DNA from: Actinomycetota bacterium
GTDB taxonomy: Bacteria > Actinomycetota > Thermoleophilia > Solirubrobacterales > Solirubrobacteraceae
Assembly: GCA_005788585.1 (NCBI GenBank)
Contig: SYBY01000091.1
Location: 1 to 6,910, forward strand
Direction: 5' to 3'
Length of the DNA stretch: 6,910 nucleotides
Shown: positions 1 to 5,088 of the stretch, in pieces
Layout of the letters: each line of letters opens with the position of its first letter
How positions within the stretch are numbered: the stretch's first letter is position 1
Notes under the pieces: generated by a model
The model's database searches: none
What the model was told of the DNA's origin: nothing
What the model saw: only the letters and a program-made list of their open reading frames with translations
Program-made: the position numbers and the translations under genes

Positions 1-129
1 GCCGCTGAACGCGTCGGCGGCGAGCGTCGTCCGGACCGAGCGCGGTGGCTCCTGCAGCGAGAACGCGACCACGATGAGGACCAGCGCGACCGGCAGCAGC
101 CCGACGCGGTAGAAACGCGGTTCGAGCAC
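1..129 (-). CDS. N-terminal fragment of membrane-anchored protein, possibly M28-family peptidase (cut by left edge)
   Basis: A 43-codon open frame runs from a GTG at 129-127 to the window edge without a stop. It begins (M/V)LEPRFYRVG and continues with a hydrophobic stretch at residues 10-24 (GLLPVALVLIVVAFS), then a short polar segment ending DAFSG. This looks like a signal anchor or uncleaved signal peptide before an extracytoplasmic domain. An in-frame TAG lies four codons upstream of the GTG, so the start can hardly be elsewhere. No Shine-Dalgarno sequence precedes it, but TAGTGT sits six bases before the GTG, which fits a leaderless transcript. The gene is divergent from the response regulator with only 17 bp between start codons. 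The N-terminal pattern (MLxPRxYR, TM, then LAxDAF) reminds me of membrane-anchored M28 peptidases of Solirubrobacterales-type actinobacteria. That is recollection of a family pattern, and no catalytic residue is inside the window. That it is a coding region is fairly sure; the function is a weak inference. Confidence 0.6.
   Translation of the reverse strand, partial: MLEPRFYRVGLLPVALVLIVVAFSLQEPPRSVRTTLAADAFSG
104..121 (+). promoter_or_regulatory. 7-4-7 direct repeat, candidate OmpR-family regulator binding site
   Basis: The heptamer ACGCGGT occurs at 104-110 and again at 115-121, separated by AGAA, giving an exact 11-bp period. OmpR/PhoB-type winged-helix regulators bind as head-to-tail dimers to direct repeats of about 7 bp spaced by about 4 bp, and activator sites often end 10-13 bp upstream of the -10 element. 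Here the repeat ends 13 bp before the candidate -10 of the regulator gene. Autoregulation by the adjacent regulator is therefore plausible. The caveat is that the repeat lies inside the coding region of the left-edge gene, where two Arg codons account for part of the repetition. Confidence 0.35.
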
Positions 130-134
130 GCTGC

Positions 135-140
135 CACACT
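135..140 (+). promoter_or_regulatory. Weak -10-like element of the response regulator operon
   Basis: CACACT lies exactly six bases upstream of the GTG start at 147. It keeps the two bases most important for -10 recognition (A at position 2, T at position 6) but lacks the first T. If it is used, transcription would start at or next to the GTG and the mRNA would be leaderless. No -35 match is seen at normal spacing, which would suit an activator-dependent promoter. Confidence 0.35.
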
Positions 141-141
141 A
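136..141 (-). promoter_or_regulatory. -10 element of the left-edge gene (predicted leaderless)
   Basis: On the minus strand TAGTGT is followed by six bases (GGCAGC) and then the GTG at 129-127. This fits TANNNT at leaderless spacing. It overlaps five base pairs of the opposite-strand CACACT, so the two promoters would compete for, or share, polymerase. No convincing -35 hexamer is visible. Confidence 0.45.
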
Positions 142-146
142 GTGAT

Positions 147-854
147 GTGGTCGATCGTGCCCCCCGCATCCTGCTGGCAGACGACGAGCAGTCGGTGCAG
201 ACACTGCTGAGCTACCCGCTCCGCAAGGACGGCTACGAGGTCGTGCAGGCCTCGGACGGCCGCGAGGCCCTCCAGCGTTTCAACGAGTCGACATTCGATC
301 TCGTCGTGCTGGACGTGATGATGCCCCGGATGGACGGGCTGGAGGTCTGCCGCCGGCTGCGGGCCAAGTCCACCGTCCCGATCATCATGCTCACGGCGAA
401 GGCCGAGGAGATCGACAAGGTCCTCGGCCTGGAGCTCGGCGCCGACGACTCCATCACCAAGCCGTTCTCCATGCGGGAGTTCCGCTCGCGGGTCAAGGCG
501 ACGCTGCGCCGCGCGGGGATGGCCCGCGACCGCGAGGCGCCCGAGGACGAGACGCTCGAATCCGGCGAGCTGGCCATCGACTTCGCCAAGCGCTCGGTGA
601 AGGTGCGCGGCGAGGAGGTACAGACCACGTACGTCGAGTTCGAGATCCTCGCGGCGCTCGGACGTAATCCAGGCCGGGTGTTCACCCGCGACATGCTGCT
701 GACCCGCGTGTGGGGCGACAGCGCCTACCGCGACCCGCGCACGATCGACGTGCACATCCGACATCTGCGCGAGAAGCTCGAGCTCGACGCCAAGCAGCCG
801 GAGTACCTGTTCACCGTGCGCGGTGTCGGGTACCGGTTCCGCGACGACGACTGA
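147..854 (+). CDS. OmpR/PhoB-family two-component response regulator
   Basis: A 235-residue protein of typical length for the OmpR subfamily. The receiver domain is at about 7-120 and the winged-helix DNA-binding domain at about 138-232. The acidic pocket is D12-D13, the phosphoacceptor is D56 (LVVLDVMMP), and T83 and K105 (MLTA, TKPF) complete the active site. The output domain has the expected YVEFEIL start, recognition-helix segment RTIDVHIRHLREKLE and C-terminal hairpin VRGVGYRF. It should be phosphorylated by the kinase encoded 17 bp downstream and act as a cytoplasmic transcription factor. Oddly, residue 102, three before the conserved Lys, is Ser (GADDSITKPF) where this family nearly always has Tyr or Phe. 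The GTG at 147 is chosen because it leaves six residues before the first beta-strand and no other start is in frame nearby. It has no Shine-Dalgarno sequence. Family assignment is certain. By context it may be an MprA-like envelope-stress regulator, which is inference. Confidence 0.95.
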   Translation: MVDRAPRILLADDEQSVQTLLSYPLRKDGYEVVQASDGREALQRFNESTFDLVVLDVMMPRMDGLEVCRRLRAKSTVPIIMLTAKAEEIDKVLGLELGADDSITKPFSMREFRSRVKATLRRAGMARDREAPEDETLESGELAIDFAKRSVKVRGEEVQTTYVEFEILAALGRNPGRVFTRDMLLTRVWGDSAYRDPRTIDVHIRHLREKLELDAKQPEYLFTVRGVGYRFRDDD

Positions 855-871
855 GGCGTGAGACTCGGCCC

Positions 872-2275
872 ATGCGCCCGTTGCGCTCCCTGCGCGCGAA
901 GCTGACCTTCCTGTTCTTCGCGATGACCCTCGCCGCCGTGGCGGTGGTCTACGCCTACGTGACACCGCAGCTGGAGAGTGAGCTGCGCCAGGAGAAGCTC
1001 GATTCGCTCGCGGTCGGCGCTGAACGCTGGACCCCGCCGGTGGCCGAAGCGGTGGAGGCCGAGCGGTCGGGGCCCGACCTCGACCGCGCCGTACGCCGCG
1101 CCGCCGACCGGACGAACACGCGCGTCACGCTGCTCGTCGTCTCGCGCGGGACGCTGGGGCTGCAGGCGCTGCCCGTCAGCGACTCGACCGGCGAGACCGA
1201 CATCCAGGATCTCCAGTTCGCCATCGCCCCGGACACGGCGCGGGCGCGGCGGTCCCAGACCGGCGGTGAGTCCTCGGACGAGGGGCCGCTCGGCCAGGCC
1301 GCCGTCCCGCTCCTCGACGACCAGGGCGACGTCACCCACGTCCTCGTGTACTCCGCGCCGCTCTCCGACGTCGACGACAACGTCGCGCTCATCCGCCGGC
1401 AGATCCTCACCGCCGGCGGGCTCGCGCTCGCGCTGTCGCTGATCGCCGGCCTGCTGGTCTCGACGCCCCTGACCCGCCGGGTGTCCCAGCTCGAGCAGGG
1501 CGCCGAACGGGTCGCCGCCGGCGACTTCAGCACGCGGTTCCCCACCGAGCAGCTCGACGAGCTGGGCCAGCTCGCCCGGGCGCTGGACGACATGCAGCGG
1601 CAGCTCGCCGAGCTCGACAGCGCGCGCAAGCGGTTCATCGCGACGGCGTCCCACGAGCTGCGCACGCCGATCTTCTCCCTCGCCGGATTCCTCGAACTCC
1701 TGGAGGACGAGGAGCTCGACGAGGAGACACGCAAGCACTTCGTCGCGCAGGTCCGCGAGCAGGTCGCCCGGCTGGGCACGCTCGCGACGTCGCTGCTGGA
1801 CCTCTCACGGCTGGAGGCCGGGTCGCTCGAGCTCCGCCCGGAGGCGACGAATGTCGGGATGCTCGCGCGCGCCGTGGCGTCCGAGTTCGAGCCGGCGTTG
1901 CAGGGGTCGGAGTCCCACCTCACGCTGCGCCTGGACGGCGAGCCGATCGAGGCGGTGTGCGACCCTGAGCGGGTGGCTCAGGTCCTGCGCATCCTCATCG
2001 ACAACGCCATCGTCCACACGCCGGAGGGCACCGACCTCGTCGTGAGCGCCAGCCGTCGCGACCAGCGCGTGCGTCTCGCGGTGCGCGACGACGGGCCCGG
2101 CATCCGGCGCGACGCGCTCGCTCGGATCTTCGAGCCGTTCTACACGGGCAACGACGTCTCGGGCTCGGGTCTGGGCCTGGCGATCGCGCGGGAGCTGGCC
2201 GAGCGCATGCACGGGCGCCTGGCGGTCGAGTCCGTGCCCGGCCGGACGACGTTCTCCCTCGAGCTGCCGTCCTGA
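872..2275 (+). CDS. HAMP-containing membrane sensor histidine kinase
   Basis: A 467-residue inner-membrane kinase, partner of the regulator just upstream. TM1 is at about 11-30, an extracytoplasmic sensor region of about 145 residues with no recognisable fold at 31-177, and TM2 at about 178-198. HAMP follows at about 199-250 and the dimerisation/phosphoacceptor helix has the H-box SHELRTP with H261. The HATPase domain has N-box N378 (LIDNAIVH), G1 DDGPGI at 406-411, F-box IFEPFY at 419-424 and G2 GSGLGLAIA at 431-439. All catalytic motifs are intact. The open frame extends upstream to 710, but that part overlaps the regulator gene and reads as Arg/Pro-rich shadow, so the ATG at 872 directly before the basic residues and TM1 is chosen. 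No good Shine-Dalgarno is present; GAGACT six bases before the ATG could be a weak internal -10. The stop overlaps the htrA start by one base (TGATG). Signal sensed is unknown; periplasmic damage is a guess from the HtrA neighbour. Confidence 0.94.
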   Translation: MRPLRSLRAKLTFLFFAMTLAAVAVVYAYVTPQLESELRQEKLDSLAVGAERWTPPVAEAVEAERSGPDLDRAVRRAADRTNTRVTLLVVSRGTLGLQALPVSDSTGETDIQDLQFAIAPDTARARRSQTGGESSDEGPLGQAAVPLLDDQGDVTHVLVYSAPLSDVDDNVALIRRQILTAGGLALALSLIAGLLVSTPLTRRVSQLEQGAERVAAGDFSTRFPTEQLDELGQLARALDDMQRQLAELDSARKRFIATASHELRTPIFSLAGFLELLEDEELDEETRKHFVAQVREQVARLGTLATSLLDLSRLEAGSLELRPEATNVGMLARAVASEFEPALQGSESHLTLRLDGEPIEAVCDPERVAQVLRILIDNAIVHTPEGTDLVVSASRRDQRVRLAVRDDGPGIRRDALARIFEPFYTGNDVSGSGLGLAIARELAERMHGRLAVESVPGRTTFSLELPS

Positions 2276-3441
2276 TGCGTCGTCACGCGACGATCGCTGC
2301 GCTGGCCGGCGCGGTGCTGCTCAGCGGCTGCTCGCTCGGCGGCGACGAGGACGGCGCGAACGGCGAGCCGACGACGGTGCAGCGCACCACGCGCGTCGAG
2401 GTCGTGCGCGACGCGCCGAGCGCGAACGCCGTGCGGTTCGATCCGGCGGCGGTCTACGAGCGCGTCGGGCCGGGCGTCGTGACGGTCTTCAGCGTGTTCG
2501 GGCGCAGCGGGGCGAACGACCCGGCCGACGAGGGCGTCGGCTCGGGGTTCGTCATCTCCGAGCGCGGTGAGATCGTCTCCAACGCGCACGTCGTCACCGA
2601 GGGCGAGGGCGAGGACCTCAAGCGCGCCGAGGACGTCTACGTCCAGTTCGCCGACGGCAACCAGGTCCCGGCGCGCATCGTCGGAGTGGACCCGAACGCC
2701 GACATCGCGCTGCTGCGCGTGCAGCGCGGCGGCCTGACGCTGCGCCCCCTCTCGTTCGGCGCGTCGCGCGAGGTGAAGGTCGGCGCCCCGGTGGCGGCCA
2801 TCGGCTCGCCCTACGGGGAGCCGCAGTCGCTGTCGGTCGGGATCATCAGCGGCATCGACCGCACGATCGACTCGCTCACCGGGTTCACGATCTCCGGCGC
2901 GATCCAGACGGACGCCGCGATCAACCGCGGGAACTCCGGCGGCCCGCTCGTCGACGGCCGCGGCCGGGTGCTGGGGGTCAACTCGCAGATCCGCTCGACC
3001 GGCGGCGGTGGCGAGGGCGTGGGCTTCGCGGTGCCGGTCGACATGGTGCGCCGGTCGGTCAGCGCGCTGCGGCGCGACGGGAAGGTCGAGTACGCGTATC
3101 TCGGGATCGAGACGGCGCCGGTCTACCCGCAGCTGGCCAAGCGCTTCGAGCTCGAGACGGACACCGGCGCGTGGGTCCAGGCCGTCAACGACGGCGGCCC
3201 CGCGGACGACGGCGGCCTGCGCGGCGGCGATGACCGCGCCCGGTTCCAGGCCTCGACCTACCGGACGGGTGGCGACGTCATCATCGGGCTCGGAGGCCGG
3301 CCGGTCCGCGACCCCGACGAGCTCGGGCAGGCGCTGCAGCGCGTCGCGCCCGGCGACGAGGTCCCCGTCGTGGTCGTCCGCGACGGCGAGCGCCAGACCG
3401 TGACGGTCACGGTCGGCAAGCGGCCCGCCCAGACGCGGTGA
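2275..3441 (+). CDS. HtrA/DegP-like serine protease, predicted lipoprotein with one PDZ domain
   Basis: A 388-residue trypsin-fold protease for extracytoplasmic protein quality control. The N-terminus MRRHATIAALAGAVLLSGC carries a signal peptide ending in the lipobox LSGC (C19), so it should be lipid-anchored outside the membrane. Many actinobacterial HtrAs have an N-terminal TM helix instead. An acidic, Gly/Thr-rich linker (about 20-55) follows. The protease domain spans about 58-262 with the triad H105 (SNAHVV), D143 (NADIALL) and S221 (RGNSGGPL). The PDZ domain is at about 275-383. Within it the usual GLxxGDVI motif is interrupted: about 16 extra residues (DDRARFQASTYRTGG) separate GLRGG from DVIIGLGG, as in plant Deg1-type PDZ domains. 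The ATG overlaps the kinase stop by one base, implying translational coupling. Regulator-kinase-HtrA order parallels mprA-mprB-pepD in mycobacteria, where the protease is a target and modulator of the system; the same role here is inferred. Confidence 0.93.
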   Translation: MRRHATIAALAGAVLLSGCSLGGDEDGANGEPTTVQRTTRVEVVRDAPSANAVRFDPAAVYERVGPGVVTVFSVFGRSGANDPADEGVGSGFVISERGEIVSNAHVVTEGEGEDLKRAEDVYVQFADGNQVPARIVGVDPNADIALLRVQRGGLTLRPLSFGASREVKVGAPVAAIGSPYGEPQSLSVGIISGIDRTIDSLTGFTISGAIQTDAAINRGNSGGPLVDGRGRVLGVNSQIRSTGGGGEGVGFAVPVDMVRRSVSALRRDGKVEYAYLGIETAPVYPQLAKRFELETDTGAWVQAVNDGGPADDGGLRGGDDRARFQASTYRTGGDVIIGLGGRPVRDPDELGQALQRVAPGDEVPVVVVRDGERQTVTVTVGKRPAQTR

Positions 3442-4373
3442 CCGACGCCGCGCTGCGCGATCTGTGCGTCGAGCTCGCCCGCGCGCTCGCCGCCCGCGTG
3501 CGCCCCGAGCTGGGCGCCGTCGCCGCGCGTGGCCACGGGCAGATCGGCGCCGGCGGCGACGTGACGTTCCGCATCGACGAGGGCGCCGAGGAGGAGCTCG
3601 CCGCGTTCCTGCGCGAGCGCGCGCCGCACCTCGCGTGGTACTCGGAGGACCAGGGCCTGGTCTCACCGCCCGGCGCGGACACGGTGCTGATCGTGGACCC
3701 GATCGACGGCACGCGCCCGGCGATCGCCGGCTTCGAGTCGGCATGCGTGTCGGTCGCGGCCGCGCCGCTCGGCGACGGCGACCCCGTCATGGGCGACGTG
3801 TCGGTCGGCGTCATCGTGGAGATCAAGACGGGGCGCGAGTACGTGGCGGTGCGGGGCGGCGGCGTGACGTCGACGGACCCGATCCGGCTGTCGGCGAACA
3901 CCGACCTGTCCCGCCTCTTCTGGGTGTTCGGCTTCCGGGGACGGCCGGCGCGCGAGCTCATCGAGGTCGTCGGCGAGCTGATCGACCGGTCGTCGGTCGG
4001 CGGCGGCGTCTTCGATCTCGGATCGGCGTGCTTCGACGGGGTCTGCGTCCTGACCGGCCAGCTCGACGCGTTCCTCGAGCCCGGCCCGCGCATGATCGCC
4101 GAGGTCCCAGAGGTCCGCGCGGCGTTCGAGCGCGTCGGCGACGGGGCGGTCCTGAACAACTCGCCCTACGACCTGGCGGCGCTGGTCCTGATCCTCGAGG
4201 AGGGCGGCGCGATCGTCACCGACTGCGCCGGCCGCACCCTCGGCGACCGGCCGCTCCTCGGCTCCGGCCATGACTTCCAGATGAGCATCCTGGCCAGTGC
4301 GAACGCGGAGCTGCACGAGCAGCTCGTCGCGGAGATGGACGCCGGGATCGCCCGGCTGCGCGCCCGCTACTGA
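3438..4373 (+). CDS. Inositol monophosphatase/FBPase-family phosphatase
   Basis: A 311-residue protein of the Mg2+-dependent, Li+-sensitive phosphatase superfamily (IMPase, archaeal-type FBPase, PAP phosphatase). Visible motifs are GGDVTFRID (39-47), the metal ligand E70 in YSED, the signature DPIDGT at 87-92 (D87 and D90 bind metal, T92 positions water), GSACFD (195-200) and the C-terminal metal ligand D245 in SPYDLAALVLILEEGGAIVTD-type context. The segment after the signature is RPAIAGFESACVS and lacks the usual NF of GTxNF, so substrate choice may differ from classical SuhB. The GTG start shares GTGA with the htrA stop (4-nt overlap), placing it firmly at the end of the two-component/HtrA operon. 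It is predicted cytoplasmic: there is no signal or TM. Inositol-1-phosphate is possible, for inositol or phosphatidylinositol supply to the envelope, but the sequence does not fix the substrate. Family assignment is strong; specific activity is open. Confidence 0.88.
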   Translation: MTDAALRDLCVELARALAARVRPELGAVAARGHGQIGAGGDVTFRIDEGAEEELAAFLRERAPHLAWYSEDQGLVSPPGADTVLIVDPIDGTRPAIAGFESACVSVAAAPLGDGDPVMGDVSVGVIVEIKTGREYVAVRGGGVTSTDPIRLSANTDLSRLFWVFGFRGRPARELIEVVGELIDRSSVGGGVFDLGSACFDGVCVLTGQLDAFLEPGPRMIAEVPEVRAAFERVGDGAVLNNSPYDLAALVLILEEGGAIVTDCAGRTLGDRPLLGSGHDFQMSILASANAELHEQLVAEMDAGIARLRARY

Positions 4374-4385
4374 GCCGGGCGCAGC
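4350..4385. terminator. Candidate bidirectional hairpin at the convergent gene junction
   Basis: Two mutually exclusive strong hairpins span both stop codons. One is a perfect 8-bp inverted repeat, GCCCGGCT (4350-4357) with AGCCGGGC (4373-4380). The other pairs GCTGCG (4355-4360) and CCCG (4363-4366) with CGGG (4376-4379) and CGCAGC (4380-4385), leaving a 2-nt bulge. There is no T-tract on either side, as is usual in GC-rich actinobacteria, so intrinsic termination is uncertain. Because the genes overlap tail-to-tail, the hairpin lies partly in coding sequence. Confidence 0.4.
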
Positions 4386-5026
4386 GCACCCATGACCCGC
4401 GGCAGCTCTTCGACCGTGAGGGCGGGCGCGGGCAGCGGCGAGGGACCGTCGCGGCGCACCCGCATGCCGTCGAGCACGATGGCGAGCATCCGCCGCCAGT
4501 GATCGGGGTGCGTCGGCTGGGTGACCTGCATCCCGGCGGTGACCATCATGTTGAGGATCGGCATGTCCGTCGGCTCGAGGTCGGGCCGCAGCTCGCCGGC
4601 CTCCTGCGCGCGGCGGATGACCTGCGCCATGACCGGCAGCAGCTGCGATCGCAGCCGTGCCTGACGCTCGCCGGCGCGGACCTCGCCCATCATCAGCTGC
4701 TTGAGACCGAGGTTGCCGGACATCCGCTCGAGGATGCCCTCGACCACGAACACGAACGCCTCCCATGGGTCGTCGTGCTCCAGGCCCTCCCGCGCGACCG
4801 CGACGACCTGCCCGAGGCGCTGATCGAACAGCTCGTCGACGAGGTCCGCCCGATCGGGGAAGCGCCGGTACGCGGTGGCGACGCCAACGCCTGCATGCGC
4901 GGCGATCTCCTGCAGCGAGACCTCGAGGCCGCGTTCGGCGAAGAGCTCCGCCGCCGCGTCGAGCAGGCGCTGGCGGTTGCGCTCGGCATCGGCCCGAAGG
5001 CCGCGCGATGCAGGGGAAGTGGCCAC
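4367..5026 (-). CDS. TetR/AcrR-family transcriptional repressor
   Basis: A 219-residue all-helical repressor from a GTG at 5026. The N-terminal domain is at about 11-60: helix 1 (RNRQRLLDAAAELFAERG), then the helix-turn-helix at about 37-56 (LQEIAAHAGVGVATAYRRFP). This is a textbook TetR_N signature. The C-terminal half (about 62-195) is the variable ligand-binding/dimer domain, Met-rich and with no assignable ligand. The frame could begin at ATG 5059 or GTG 5062, adding 12 residues. I prefer 5026 because TATGAT lies exactly six bases before it, and because the longer version would translate through the promoter and the palindrome. The gene is divergent from a DHA2 efflux pump, the classic repressor-pump pair, so it probably represses that gene and itself until a toxic ligand binds. 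Its 3' end overlaps the phosphatase gene by 7 nt tail-to-tail. Family is certain; target is inferred from context. Confidence 0.93.
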   Translation of the reverse strand: MATSPASRGLRADAERNRQRLLDAAAELFAERGLEVSLQEIAAHAGVGVATAYRRFPDRADLVDELFDQRLGQVVAVAREGLEHDDPWEAFVFVVEGILERMSGNLGLKQLMMGEVRAGERQARLRSQLLPVMAQVIRRAQEAGELRPDLEPTDMPILNMMVTAGMQVTQPTHPDHWRRMLAIVLDGMRVRRDGPSPLPAPALTVEELPRVMGALRPAQ

Positions 5027-5032
5027 GCCGGC

Positions 5033-5038
5033 ATCATA
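5033..5038 (-). promoter_or_regulatory. -10 element of the tetR-family gene (predicted leaderless)
   Basis: On the minus strand TATGAT, one mismatch from consensus TATAAT, is followed by six bases (GCCGGC) and GTG at 5026-5024. There is no Shine-Dalgarno sequence. GTGATG, 18 bp upstream on the same strand (plus-strand 5057-5062), is a poor -35 with 3 of 6 matches. This element is the main reason for choosing the shorter repressor start. Confidence 0.6.
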
Positions 5039-5074
5039 CAGATGTGGAACTGAGAACATCACTTCCGTTTCTGT
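5038..5074. promoter_or_regulatory. Imperfect 37-bp palindrome, likely TetR-family operator
   Basis: Centred on 5056, 12 of 18 symmetric base pairs match. The outer arms are ACAGA (5038-5042) with TCTGT (5070-5074), the middle arms GGAA (5046-5049) with TTCC (5063-5066), and the inner arms TGA (5051-5053) with TCA (5059-5061). It fills the space between the two divergent -10 elements: it touches one at 5038 and stops 2 bp short of the other at 5077. A bound repressor would cover both -35 regions, giving simultaneous repression of pump and repressor. It is longer than most TetR operators, so only the inner 21 bp, or two dimers, may be bound. Confidence 0.5.
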
Positions 5075-5076
5075 GG

Positions 5077-5082
5077 TACGTT
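5077..5082 (+). promoter_or_regulatory. -10 element of the MFS efflux gene (predicted leaderless)
   Basis: TACGTT is followed by six bases (CCCGAC) and the ATG at 5089. It fits TANNNT at the spacing seen for the other outward-facing starts in this window. There is no Shine-Dalgarno sequence between it and the ATG and no clear -35 match. Confidence 0.5.
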
Positions 5083-5088
5083 CCCGAC

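Noticed and set aside
137..144. Perfect 8-bp palindrome CACTAGTG between the divergent starts as an operator
   Set aside because: Too short to support a separate operator, and it is explained by the overlapping opposite-strand -10 elements.
710..871. Upstream extension of the kinase reading frame
   Set aside because: It lies within the regulator's winged-helix coding region, is Arg/Pro-rich, and the true N-terminus (basic residues then TM1) begins at the ATG at 872.
2140..3744. 534-codon minus-strand open frame opposite htrA
   Set aside because: Low-complexity Arg/Ala/Asp composition with no domain, fully antisense to two well-supported genes; a typical GC-rich shadow frame.
5027..5062. N-terminal extension of the TetR-family gene to ATG 5059 or GTG 5062
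   Set aside because: The 12 extra residues do not look like part of the fold, and the stretch contains the TATGAT -10 and one arm of the palindrome. Not fully excluded without 5'-end data.
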